In this document: piece after piece, positions 11,320 through 21,621 of the stretch
Layout of the letters: every line of letters starts with the position of its first letter
Numbering within the stretch: the first letter of the stretch is position 1
NCBI GenBank assembly: GCA_020631735.1
Contig: CM036197.1
Location: forward strand, 44,129,880 to 44,193,879
Direction: 5' to 3'
DNA length: 64,000 nucleotides
DNA from: Saccharum officinarum
Taxonomy: Eukaryota; Streptophyta; Magnoliopsida; Poales; Poaceae
The notes under the pieces: generated by a model
The model's input: only the letters and a program-made list of their open reading frames with translations
Database searches by the model: none
Told to the model about the DNA's origin: nothing
Made by a program: the position numbers and the translations under genes

Positions 11320-12424
11320 AAGTGACATAGATGTTCGATGTTCCATGCATTGGTGAAGATCTCACCCTTTTTATTTGATAGCTTGTAGGTGCCGGGCTTC
11401 AACACCTCTACGATGATGTATGGTCCTTCCTATGGTGGAGTAAGCTTGTGTCGTCCCTTGTTGCTTTGGCTTCGCCGAAGCACTAGGTCACCGATGTTGA
11501 GGTCTCATCTGTGAACGTGTTTGTCATGGTAGCATCGGAGATTCTGTAGATACCTTGCAGAGTGCAATAGAGCTATATCGCGAGCTTTCTCGAGCTGGTC
11601 GAGGGCATTCTCTCTTGCGACTCATTGTTTTGCTCGTTGTAGGCTTTCAGCCTTGGAGACCCACACTCTAAATCGGTTGGGAGCACAGCCTCAGACCCAT
11701 AGACTAAGAAAAATAGAGTGAACCCTGTGGCTCAACTCGGCATTGTTCTTAGGCTCCACAGGACCGAGGGGAGCTCGGTGGCCCATTTCTTGTCATATTT
11801 GTTCAATTTGTTGAAGATTCTCGGCTTTAGACCTTGTAAGACCATGGCATTGACATGTTCCACTTGGTCATTTGTCTTTGGGTGAGCCACGGCTGACCAG
11901 AGCACACGAATGTGATGGTCATCGTAGAATTCCAAGAACCTTTTGCCGATGAACTGGGTGTCGTTGTCCGTGATGATGTAGTTGGAAACCCCAAAGCGAT
12001 GGATGATGTCGGTGAAGAACAACGTGGCTTGCTCTGATCTGACGTTGGTAATGGGATGGGCCTCGATCCACTTGGAAAACTTGTCAATGGCGATGAGCAA
12101 GTGGGTGAAGCCCCCGGTTGTTCTCTTCAGGGGTCCGACCAAGTCGAGCCCCCAAACAGCGAACGGCCACTTGATGGGGATGGTTTGCAGGGCATAAGCC
12201 AGGAGATGGGTTTGCCTTGTGTAGTACTGGCATCCTTTGCAGGAGCGTACTAGCTTAATAGCATCGTAGACCGTGGTTGGCCAATAGAAACCTTGTCGGA
12301 ATGCATTTTCGACGAGGGTTCGAGGTGTCGCATGATGACCGTCAGCTGCTCTGATGCAAACCCATGGCGCCTCGAGGCAGAACTCTTGGCCTGCTGCATG
12401 GCCGCAGCCTCGAGGAGACCTCAA
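11320..12424 (-). pseudogene. Gypsy integrase (zinc-binding, catalytic core, C-terminal remnant)
   Basis: The minus-strand ORF 12424-11732 (230 aa) encodes the integrase that inserts retrotransposon cDNA. An HHCC-type zinc-binding remnant (HATPRTLV... SCKGCQ) occupies residues about 30-66. The DDE triad is visible as D94 (GLDLVGP), D153 (ITDNDTQF) and E189 (QVEHVN), with 35 residues between the last two. Past the stop at 11732 the C-terminal domain continues in pieces to about 11320 (a GPYIIVEVLKPGTYKL-like segment), so the protein is truncated. The first 25-30 residues are not integrase-like and mark the deletion junction with gag. The catalytic residues survive, but the polyprotein context (protease, RT) is gone. 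Confidence 0.85.
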
Positions 12425-12915
12425 ATCTCCTCACGAGCCCAACGGGCCTCGAGGGTAGATGGCTCGGGCATATTGTGGAGAACCATGGCGGTGGCGACGA
12501 TGTTCTGGCTGGCTCGATTGAAGACTGGGGGTTCGCCCGTTCGGTCCACGATGATGTGATGATTGACGTCACGAGCTCTCTCCTGAGCTCCTCCACCACG
12601 TGCGCGTGCCACGCCCTCCCGCTCGAGGGTTTGCTGAAGTAGGCGCAGGTTTTCTCGTTCCTCGTCGAGCATGGCTTGCAATTTTTGGATCTGCTCAAGT
12701 TGTGCTCCTTGGTCCGCACCAAGGAATTGGGCTTTGTCCCATGCGCTAGGGGGCTCAACGTGAGGTGGCGTGGCGCACCTACCTCCAACAGCCGCCTCAG
12801 CTTCTGAATCCGACACGATAGCCCCATTGATATGGAAGCATTCGCGAGTCAGATCGTAACTGTCATCGGTAGAGTCAGAGTCCAGGGCGCCAAAATAGTA
12901 ATATGATGGATGCAT
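12421..12915 (-). pseudogene. Gypsy gag N-terminal fragment
   Basis: A minus-strand ORF of 164 aa begins MHPSYYYFGALDSDSTDD and has a glutamate/glutamine-rich helical middle, like the N-terminal region of gag in RIRE2-type grass elements. It ends at the junction with the integrase remnant. The capsid core and zinc-knuckle region are missing. It could not make particles alone. Confidence 0.6.
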
Positions 12916-13609
12916 GTGAGGTCATCGATCTCTGGGGTCATAGCGGCTAGAAGCGATCGCACGGTGCTCCGTGCCAGGGCTCTTCGTAGAGTCCTAGTAC
13001 TTGGAAGCTGGTGTGGATGCTACGGGGTCGAGGGCAGACCGTAGATGGTGCCCAGGGAGTTCCCTGTAAACGTGCATGTTAGCGCTTACGGAGGAAGCGT
13101 GCTACTGGGCAACCGTGTTCAGCCCATAAGGGAATGTCCGCAGCGGCATTGACCCTACCGTCGGAGAGACTGATCTTGATCCGACCGGAGGAGCTGCAGT
13201 GGACGGTGGAATGATGGGACACCCCGCCAGCGTCTCATCCGTAGCCAAGCTCATCTTACGCAGGTCCTCAACAAGGGATGCTGCGTGGGTGTCTGGCCAA
13301 GTGGCGCTGGAATGGAGCATCGTATCGCCTTCCTCGGGACGATGATGATGATGGCTACGCTGGGTATGCCGTCGCCTGGTTGTATGAGCCCGGCGGGAAC
13401 GGTGATACCGGCGTAGCGCTCCCCCTCATTGGGAGAGCTCATAGTCGTGGTCGGATGGGTGTCTGGGTGGGGGAGGACCATGTCATAGCCATAGCCGAGG
13501 GACATGAACTCCAAAGTCCCGAACCAAATCACCGTAGCTAGAGGAAGTGGATGTTCGGGGTCAGCCATCCGAAGAAATGGCAGGAAAGCGATGTTGACAC
13601 ACAGCGGTC
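12916..13609 (-). other. Gypsy 5' untranslated leader
   Basis: About 700 bp between the primer-binding site and the gag start. It has no convincing ORF; the short ORFs on both strands look random. Confidence 0.5.
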
Positions 13610-13627
13610 CCCTACCTGGCGCGCCAA
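13610..13627 (-). other. Primer-binding site of the gypsy element
   Basis: On the minus strand TGGCGCGCCAGGTAGGGG begins two bases after the LTR end. TGGCGC-type sites prime from the CCA end of a tRNA; the exact tRNA was not assigned. Confidence 0.8.
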
Positions 13628-13628
13628 C

Positions 13629-14717
13629 TGTCGGTGTTTGGACCCGGGAGGGCCCTAAGCTGATGAGTGAATTTGTGCTGCGTGCTCCCTACTCCGGATG
13701 GTGATGCAAAGAGAATACACGGGGGTTATCTAGGTTCGGGCAAAAGAAGGTCCTACGTCCAGTGGAAAAGGGAGAGTATTATATTTCCTTGCACCTAAGT
13801 ACTTGTGTATGGGTTACAAGCCGTGAGAGAGGGAACCGGTCCCAAGTCTCAAAGAAAGAGTACAATAGAGTGTTGCTTGAGATGTTGATCTCAGAAGTGA
13901 GGAAGATGTCTGTCTCATTTTTTTTCCATCGTCCGTCCTTCTCCCTGAAGAGCGCCTTGCCCTCCCCTTTTATAGACTCAAGGGGAGGATAAGGCTTACA
14001 ATAAACCCTAGGAGGTGCCTTGGAGGAGAAGGCGAAGCGAGCACTGTCGGTGTTACTGTGGCGACGTGCCCCGGTGCATGCAGGCCATCCCTGGGGCGTC
14101 ATGGTGATGTTGATGACGGGACGGCAGGACATCCGAGGTGCTGCAGAGGACATGCGATCCCCTGTGGTCGATGTACGGGTCATGGTTCCTTTGTTCGACT
14201 GATGGCGGTCAAGGTCGGGTCGGGACATAGCTGAGGGGGTCGACGGGAAACGGATAAGGCCGAGCCCTAGAAATCCTGGGACATGACGGTGGGACAGTGC
14301 CAGTCATGGCGGGAATAGTGGTTGCTTTTCATCGCCCATCCCGGGATGGGCAGTAAAAAGTAAGATTAGACGTGGATGTTGCTCCCACACTGATGGCGTT
14401 GTGGCTACGTTGGTGGAAGTGGTTGCATTGAATACTTTATCGATGAGTAGGTGGGTGAGGGGGGTCGACCGGGTCGACCCTGGACCGTGCGAGTCGAAGA
14501 ATTTCTAGGGTCGAGGCTTCCCGTCGAGCGAGACTCATACGAGTCGGAATGCGGTCGAGGGTGCCCCGTCTGTATACGCGCATGGCTTGGATCAGTGTAT
14601 CCGTGTAGATGGAGCCTTAACTCGGTCTCTCTTAGGAGGTTTTTAGGGCGCGGATTCCTCGGGGGTTTAATCCTTTTAATCGTTGGTTTTGGGTACCCCT
14701 AATTTAGGTACCTGACA
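13629..14717 (-). repeat. 5' LTR of the gypsy element
   Basis: Homologous to 4555-5638. Edges are TGTCGGTG at 13629 and CCTGACA ending at 14717, directly followed by the CTATT target duplication. Confidence 0.92.
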
Positions 14718-14722
14718 CTATT

Positions 14723-14886
14723 CAATTATATAATCTTATTTTGTATATGTTTTAGTTATTCCTAGTAATTTATAATTCTTTAGAAGAACACACTCATCTA
14801 GGTTTCAAATAGAAAGCCTTATCAGCAGTGGTGGATCTAGGATAAATATAGGGGAGCTAAACAAAGTGTCCTAGACCATAGGTCCA
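14723..14886. repeat. Left piece of a duplicated intergenic segment
   Basis: From about 14824 this resembles 28338-28375 (gtggtggatc-aggataaata). With the LINE-like insertion removed, it joins 27402-27740 to form copy A of a segment whose copy B is 28338-28800. Confidence 0.6.
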
Positions 14887-14989
14887 CTATATAGTATGTG
14901 AATGGAGGATGCCACCATTCCACGCCTCACGTCGTCTCCCGTGAGGCGACTCAGGGTGACACGCTCCCACCGCCGGGGGACCGCCACCG

Positions 14990-17219
14990 TGTAAGGTCCT
15001 AGATGGCTAGAGGGGGGGTGAATAGCCTATAAAAATTTCTACACAAGCAACTAAGCAAACTTGTTAGAATAATAAACGGCGCAAAGCGAGTTTTGCTTAG
15101 CCTACGGTTGTGATGCAAGCCTCCTATCCACAAGACTAGTAGATTATGATCTCTAGTTCACACAAGGGCTATGTCACTAAACTTACACTAGTGAGCAAGC
15201 TAACAACACTAGCAAAGGCTACCACTAGAGCTTACACAAGATAATCTAGTAAAAGTAAATACAAGAGATAGGATTGTGAGTCTTATACCGACGGTGGAGT
15301 GAAGATGTTGCCAATCACCAAGATGATATACAATTAATTAATATTGACAACAACACAATATGTAGGCCAATCACCGGGAGACAAGAGACACAATATTTTT
15401 GTTCACCCGGTGTTCACTTGTGCACCGACAAGCTACGTCACCGGTTGTGTCGACCAACACTTAGATGGTTCCTCGGTGTGACCCTCAAGTCACTTGCCCC
15501 TCAAGGCACGCCCCGCAAGGCACCGCAAGACACCACTCTCAAGTGAGGTAACTCAATGACACGCGCAATCCAATAGAGTTGCTTTTGGCGTCCCGCCGAG
15601 GAAAGCACAAGAACCTCTTACAAACAACCGGAGGTGGCCAAGAACAATCACCTTCTCTTGCCAACGCCTCCAACAATCTCCAAGCCGGCTAGGAGCGGTA
15701 CTCTCCAAGAGTAACAAGAAATCCACCGGCTAAACCACCCACAAGTGCCACTAGATGCCCTCAAGCTATGCAATGCACTTTGGGATCACTCAATCTCACT
15801 TTTGATTTGCAATCAAGCAAGAGAGATTAGTGGGAGGAGTAGCTCTAGCTCAAAGGATGCACAAGAGTGTTAGAAATGTCAAGAGACCTCACCAAGGGCC
15901 GGCCAACGAGTATTTATAAGCACCCCAAACAAATAGAGCCGTTGCCACTCCACTGACCGTTATTTCGGGACGACCGGACGCGCCGGTCGAAACTGACCGG
16001 ACGCGCTCAACCGCGTCCGGTCGCCCTCCGACGTCCACGTGTCCTCCAAATTTCAAAACTGACCGTTAGATCCTCCAACGGTCACTGCGCGCCAACGGTC
16101 AAACGCTATGACCGGACGCGCCGCTCAACCGACCGGACGCGCCGGTCGCACAGCACCGCGCGCGCGAAGCAACGACCGGACGCGCTCCTCGCACCGACCG
16201 GACGCGACAGTGCCCGCGTCCGGTGTGAGTCCAGTAAGCTCCTTCAACGACCGGACGTGTCCGATCGCGTGTGACCGGACGCGCCCCGCGTCCGATCGTC
16301 CTTCCGAACCGCAGATCCTCCTGGGCACCTGACCGGACGCGCCGGTTGCAAACCCTAACCCGCGCGCCCGACACTGCGCTGTACCGACCGGACGCGTCCG
16401 GTCATACCGAGACCGCGTCCGGTGGAGCGTCCGGTCACCTCTGTGACCCCGTTCGCTTCCGTTTCTTTTCCAACTTCCGGCGTAGTGGAAAATAGGCATT
16501 TCATTTCCCCGAAATCGCCTGAATCCCGCGCTCGCACGCTCGGCGGGAGGGAGAGAGGAACCCAAACCCCTCTCTACCCGCAAACCACAGCGCGACCAAC
16601 GCCACCTTTGCAAATGTGCCAACACCATCAAGTGTACATCTCCATGTGCTTGTGTGTTAGCTTTTTCTCAGTCATTTTCAAAGGTTTTCCAGTTAGCTCA
16701 CTAGGCCCTACATGCAATGCACTTCATGAATTCACCTAGTGGCACCCGTGTGTCGAATAACCGATAAGACTTCCCCTCTTAATAGTTCGGCTATCGACCC
16801 TAAACCACTCACACCCTCTATGGTGTCTTGAGTGTAAAACAAAATGGCCCTATGGTTATACCTTTGCCTTGAGCCCATTTTGTTTCTCCAAATGATATGA
16901 TCCACTTCATATCATCACATGACCATCTCGATCCATCGACCTTGACTTCACTTGCTCTTCACCGTTGCATTTGTCCGTCGGCGCTAAGTCTTGCTCAAGC
17001 TTCACCATCGCATGGTCCTTCGCTTCGAAGCCTCGACTTGCCCTTCACCTTCACAACCGGTCCATCGAGCCAAGCCTCATCTTGGTCTTCACCATCTTGG
17101 TCATATGAGTCAATGTCATGTCTCATATGCAATGACCACCTTTATCTAAATCATCCACTTAGATACAAAGGTTAGTCCTAGGTTTCATCAATTAGCCAAA
17201 ATCAAACTAGGGACTTTCA
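14990..17219 (-). repeat. 3' LTR of the young copia element
   Basis: 2230 bp, nearly identical to 23719-25972. It carries the ACCGGACGCG palindrome array at about 15968-16440 and a minus-strand TATAAATA at 15911-15918. Confidence 0.95.
15911..15918 (-). promoter_or_regulatory. TATA box in 3' LTR
   Basis: TATAAATA on the minus strand, about 50 bp downstream (in element orientation) of the palindrome array. Equivalent to 24639-24646 in the 5' LTR. Confidence 0.55.
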
Positions 17220-17221
17220 AT

Positions 17222-17236
17222 CTCCCCCTTTTTGGT
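17222..17236 (-). other. Polypurine tract of the young copia element
   Basis: On the minus strand, AAAAAGGGGGAGAT lies immediately before the 3' LTR. This is the usual PPT of SIRE-type elements. Confidence 0.85.
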
Positions 17237-18409
17237 AATTGATGACAACCCTCACAAAGATGATTTTGATAATAAGAGTTTTAAACTTGTCATACTTGTC
17301 CAATCATTTTGCTCAAAAGTAAAGTTTGGACAATTATCACAAGCTCGGTTTTGGTAGCATTAGCTCCCCCTACATATGTGCATAGAGTTTGGATTGAAGG
17401 CTTTGCACATATGCATGGATAGAAGTGTTGGGAGAGTAATTCTACCAAAATGATGCTATGGTGTAAGAAATGGACCTTTGAAGCGTGATACCAATCGGAG
17501 TTGCCTTTTACACCATCCTTAGCATCATGAAGTAACTAGACATCCATCAAAACTCAAGAACCCCGTGAGATCAACATTATATGTAAAGGTTCTTGGACCA
17601 CTTGTAAAGCTAACCACTTGTAAAGCTTTAGGCAAGTCTAGATACCACATGTAAACTATTCCTATGCATGCTAGTAGATCATTTCATCATCCAATTTCTA
17701 TACTAGCATTGCACCACACAAGCATGTAAATTAAATTTAAATACATGTGCAATGAGCAAGTCATATGAGAATGTACAAACAAATGCAACAACTTTGTTTA
17801 TGAGCTTGCTCCCCTACTTGTGTGCATCAACAAATTTTATTTACCCCTTTATCAAGTTGAATCATCTTTTTCTCATCATAAATTTTATGTACCCCTTTAT
17901 CAAGTTGAATCATCTTTTTCTCTCCCCCTTTGTCAACAACTTACCCAAAAAGGGATCAAATTGTGGAGAGAAGGAAAAGTGTTTGATGGAGTAGATTAAT
18001 TCGATACCACATGTAAGGAAAAAAAAAATTTATCAAATTTGGTTTAACCTAGAATACTTGCCAAAGATATTTAATTCGATTTGAACCAAAGACAAGCTTC
18101 TTGACTTCTCAAAATAAGGGTTATCTTGCCTATGTTGAATTAAACACTTATAGCAAATCTTCTAGATTCAACACTAGGTTTACAAGCTCACAAACATGTC
18201 ATATGCCACCACTAGATCAAAATAAGCATAGAAGCAATAGTGGTAACATATATCCATCAAATTCATTTGATTTATCATGAATGCTTATGCGTACCACTTA
18301 TTATGTCTACATGCTCTATCAAGTCCTTAGCATAGGATGAAAGACATGTCAATCAATTTTACCTTGCAATGTCGAAGGAGAGGCATGTCAATAAGTGGGT
18401 GGGGTGCAT
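17237..18409 (-). other. Noncoding 3' region between pol and PPT
   Basis: About 1.2 kb of AT-rich sequence without a supported ORF, where related elements may carry an env-like ORF. It includes the two-copy tandem repeat at 17832-17925. Confidence 0.7.
17832..17925. repeat. Two-copy tandem repeat, period 48 bp
   Basis: aaattttat-tacccctttatcaagttg at 17832 is repeated at 17880 with one or two changes near the start and divergence at the end. Confidence 0.85.
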
Positions 18410-21400
18410 TCAACTCATGTTTGAGAAATCAAGAATGTTCAATTCATTCCTTAGCTTGCAAAACCTCTTTTCATCAAGTGGCTTAGTGAGAATATCGGCA
18501 AGTTGATCATCGGTGCCAACACTTTCAATGGCAATATCTCCCTTTTGTTGATGATCTCTAATGAAATGATGTCTTATGTCAATATGCTTTGTTCTTCCAT
18601 GTTGAACCGGGTTTTGTATCATCTTGATTGCACTCTCATTATCACATAGCAACGGCACATTCTTGAAGTTGAGGCCATAATCCTTCAAAGTTGATTTCAT
18701 CCATAGCAATTGTGCACAACAACTCCCCGCACTCACATATTCGGCTTCGGCGGTAGAGATTGCCACACTATTTTGTTTCTTTGAGGACCATGACACAAGT
18801 GATCTTCCAAGTAATTGACATGTGCCACTTGTGCTTTTCCTATTGATCTTGCAACCCCCATAGTCGGAGTCCGAATATCCAATCAATTCAAACTTTGACC
18901 CCTTGGGATACCATAGTCTAACATTTCTTGTTTGCTTCAAGTACCTCAATATTCTTTTTGCCGCCGTGAGATGACTTTCTCTAGGTGAGGCTTGATATCT
19001 AGCACACATGCAAACACTAAACATGACATCCGGCCTTGATGCCGTGACATAGAGTAGACTTCCAATCAAAGACCGATATTCCTTTTGATTCACCATTTTG
19101 CCATCAAGATCACTATCCAAATTGCCATTTGTGCCCATTGGAGTTGAAATTGGCTTTGCATCTTGCATTCCAAACTTCTTCAACATGTCCCTTATGTATT
19201 TCCCTTGACTCACAAATGTTCCATTCTTTAATTGCTTGACTTGGAGACCAAGGAAGTAGCTAAGTTCACCAATCATAGACATTTCAAACTCTTTGGCCAT
19301 CATAGCACCAAATTCTTCACAATAAGCTTGATCGGTTGATCCAAAGATGATGTCATCAACATATATTTGCACTATGAATAGATCATTTCCAATCTTCTTG
19401 GTGAATAGAGTAGTATCAACCTTGCCCATTTTGAATCCCTTAGAGAGAAGGAAATCCCTTAGCCTCTCATACCATGCTCTAGGTGCTTGCTTTAAGCCAT
19501 ATAAAGCCTTCTTCAACTTGTAGACATGGTTGGGTTTCTTGTCATCTTCAAATCCGGGCGGTTGCTCAACAAATACCAACTCATTGATGATCCCATTGAG
19601 AAATGCACTTTTGACATCCATTTGATATAGTTTGATATTGTGTGCACAAGCATAAGCCAATAGAATCCTTATTGCCTCCAATCTTGCCACGGGAGCATAT
19701 GTCTCATCATAGTCAAGACCTTCTACTTGAGTGTAACCTTGAGCAACTAGTCTTGCTTTGTTTCTCACTACAATGCCATCTTGATCTTGCTTGTTTTTAA
19801 ACACCCACTTGGTTCCAATCACATTGTAGTCATTTGGCCTTTCTACCATCTCCCAAACATCATTTCTTGTGAAATTGTTTAGTTCTTCTTGCATAGCCAT
19901 AATCCAATCGGCATCCCTCAAAGCTTCTTCTATTTTCTTTGGTTCAATGGTTGACACAAATGATGCATGCTCACAAAACATAGTCAATCTTGATCTTGTT
20001 TGCACACCACTTCTAATATCACCAATAACACTATCAATGGGGTGATCTCTTGCAACATGTTGTGGTTGGAGTACTTGCACTTGATTGCTTGAGCTTGGTT
20101 GATCACTTGATGTATCTTGATGAGATGAACTAGCACCTTGATCTTGTACTTGAGAGTCACTAGCTAGCTTGAATGGAGAATTGAGCACTTGATCTTTATC
20201 ATCATCTTGAATATCGATAACTTGCTTTGCTCTAATGTCCCCAATGTCCATGTTTTTCATTGCTTCCACCAATAGAGTTCCACTAACATCATCTAGATTC
20301 TCTTCTTCATCTTGTGACCCATTGGTTTCATCAAATTGCACATCATGGACTTCTTCTAGAATGCCACTTGAGTTGTTCCAAACTCTATAAGCTTTGCTTG
20401 TAGTTGAATAACCAAGTAGGAACCCCTCATCACATCTTTTGTCAAACTTTCCCAATCTAGTGCCCTTCTTCAAGATATAGCATTTGCAACCAAACACCCT
20501 AAAGTAAGAAATATTGGGCTTTCTTCCATGAAGTAACTCATATGGGGTCTTCTCTAGCAATGGATGACAATATAGTCTATTGATGTAGTAGCAAGCGGTA
20601 TTGATTGCTTCATCCCAAAATGATTGACTCACATTGTACTCATGAAGCATTGATCTAGCCATATCAAGCAATGTTCTGTTCTTCCTCTCAACTAGGCCAT
20701 TTGATTGTGGAGTGTACTTGGCCGAGAATTGATGTCCAATACCATAATGATCACAAAGCTCTTCAATTCTTGTATTCTTGAACTCACTTCCATTGTCACT
20801 TCTCACTTTCTTGATTCTAATCTCAAACTCATTGTGAACTCTAGTGAGAAATGTCTTGAAGGTGTCAAACACTTCACTTTTGTCACTAAGAAAGAATACC
20901 CATGTGAATCTTGTGAAGTCATCCACTATGACAAAGCCATACTTGTTGCCGCCTATGCTTGTATATGTTGTTGGTCCAAATAGATCCATGTGCATCAACT
21001 CAAATGCTTTGCATGTGCTCATTGTACTCTTCTTTGGATGTGAGCTTCCAACTTGCTTCCCGGCTTGACATGCACTACAAAGCTTATTCTTCTCAAATTC
21101 AACATCTTTCAAACCATTGACAAGATTGTGAGTTGTAAGCTTCTTCAATTGTTTCATGCCAACATGACCAAGCCTTCTATGCCAAAGCCAACCCATGCTT
21201 GATTTGGAGACTAAGCAAGTTGTCAAAGAAGTTTCTCTAGCATTGAAGTCAACTAGGTAGAGATTCTCATATCTAAAGCCCTTGAATGCCACATTTGAAC
21301 CATCCACACTAATAACTTCCACATCATCAACCTCAAAGATGCATTTGTAGCCTAGATCACATATTTGTGCCACGGATAGAAGATTGAAATCCAAACTTTC

Positions 21401-21553
21401 AACTAGCAACACATTGGAGATACTCATATCATTTGATATTGCAATCTTGCCCAAGCCAATAACCTTGCCTTTCTTGTTATTGCCAAATGTGATAGAATCA
21501 ACACCACTATCATTGTCATTGATTGAGTCAAACATTCTTGATGTACCGGTCAT
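18410..21553 (-). CDS. pol: Copia pol polyprotein (integrase, RT, RNase H; protease end upstream)
   Basis: A 1047-residue open frame from the ATG at 21553. The frame is open further upstream to about 21610, giving the protease active-site motif IIDSGCTQHMTG, so the ATG is not the natural N-terminus. Domains in order: GAG-pre-integrase with HRRLGHVG and CSACQAGK (about 125-165); integrase core with D190 (HMDLFGP), D253 (SDNGSEF) and E290 (GLVERKN); reverse transcriptase about 565-800 with YVDD at about 731-734; RNase H about 890-1010 with SDSDYGG, TAEAEY and DNESA. Integrase precedes RT, which defines Ty1/copia. No internal stop is present. The pol frame differs from gag and is preceded by a TAG, so a shift, readthrough or splice is needed. 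Confidence 0.95.
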   Translation of the reverse strand: MTGTSRMFDSINDNDSGVDSITFGNNKKGKVIGLGKIAISNDMSISNVLLVESLDFNLLSVAQICDLGYKCIFEVDDVEVISVDGSNVAFKGFRYENLYLVDFNARETSLTTCLVSKSSMGWLWHRRLGHVGMKQLKKLTTHNLVNGLKDVEFEKNKLCSACQAGKQVGSSHPKKSTMSTCKAFELMHMDLFGPTTYTSIGGNKYGFVIVDDFTRFTWVFFLSDKSEVFDTFKTFLTRVHNEFEIRIKKVRSDNGSEFKNTRIEELCDHYGIGHQFSAKYTPQSNGLVERKNRTLLDMARSMLHEYNVSQSFWDEAINTACYYINRLYCHPLLEKTPYELLHGRKPNISYFRVFGCKCYILKKGTRLGKFDKRCDEGFLLGYSTTSKAYRVWNNSSGILEEVHDVQFDETNGSQDEEENLDDVSGTLLVEAMKNMDIGDIRAKQVIDIQDDDKDQVLNSPFKLASDSQVQDQGASSSHQDTSSDQPSSSNQVQVLQPQHVARDHPIDSVIGDIRSGVQTRSRLTMFCEHASFVSTIEPKKIEEALRDADWIMAMQEELNNFTRNDVWEMVERPNDYNVIGTKWVFKNKQDQDGIVVRNKARLVAQGYTQVEGLDYDETYAPVARLEAIRILLAYACAHNIKLYQMDVKSAFLNGIINELVFVEQPPGFEDDKKPNHVYKLKKALYGLKQAPRAWYERLRDFLLSKGFKMGKVDTTLFTKKIGNDLFIVQIYVDDIIFGSTDQAYCEEFGAMMAKEFEMSMIGELSYFLGLQVKQLKNGTFVSQGKYIRDMLKKFGMQDAKPISTPMGTNGNLDSDLDGKMVNQKEYRSLIGSLLYVTASRPDVMFSVCMCARYQASPRESHLTAAKRILRYLKQTRNVRLWYPKGSKFELIGYSDSDYGGCKINRKSTSGTCQLLGRSLVSWSSKKQNSVAISTAEAEYVSAGSCCAQLLWMKSTLKDYGLNFKNVPLLCDNESAIKMIQNPVQHGRTKHIDIRHHFIRDHQQKGDIAIESVGTDDQLADILTKPLDEKRFCKLRNELNILDFSNMS

Positions 21554-21621
21554 GTGTTGAGTGCACCCACTATCAATAATCCAATGCCTTCCTCCGGCTT
21601 TGTAATTGACCTACAAGCAAA
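21554..21621 (-). other. Gag-pol junction (start of protease)
   Basis: Gag stops with TGA at 21622-21624. Thirty-odd bases later, in a different frame, a TAG is followed directly by the open pol frame encoding the protease D-S-G motif. The TAG sits in TTTGCTTGTAG followed by GT, which resembles a plant 3' splice site. The decayed copia element at 51478-51545 has the same arrangement. Confidence 0.7.

Larger units (their letters stand above)
4555..14717 (-). mobile_element. Complete, internally deleted Ty3/gypsy retrotransposon
   Basis: Two LTRs of about 1.08 kb (4555-5638 and 13629-14717) bound the element. The five bases CTATT occur at both 4550-4554 and 14718-14722, a perfect target-site duplication. 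Orientation is minus: a primer-binding site starting TGGCGCGCCA lies next to the right LTR and a G-rich polypurine tract next to the left LTR. The internal 8 kb holds an N-terminal gag ORF, an integrase and a long antisense gene, but no recognisable protease, RT or RNase H. Gag and integrase ORFs abut at about 12420, so the deletion lies there. The LTRs differ at many positions, indicating an old insertion. The layout matches grass RIRE2/Grande-type elements. Confidence 0.92.

Noticed and set aside
16125..16631. Long minus-strand ORF in the LTR array (and its twin at 24827-25384)
   Set aside because: Produced by the GC-rich repeated units; low-complexity RTRP-type translation and no domain. 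It is LTR DNA.
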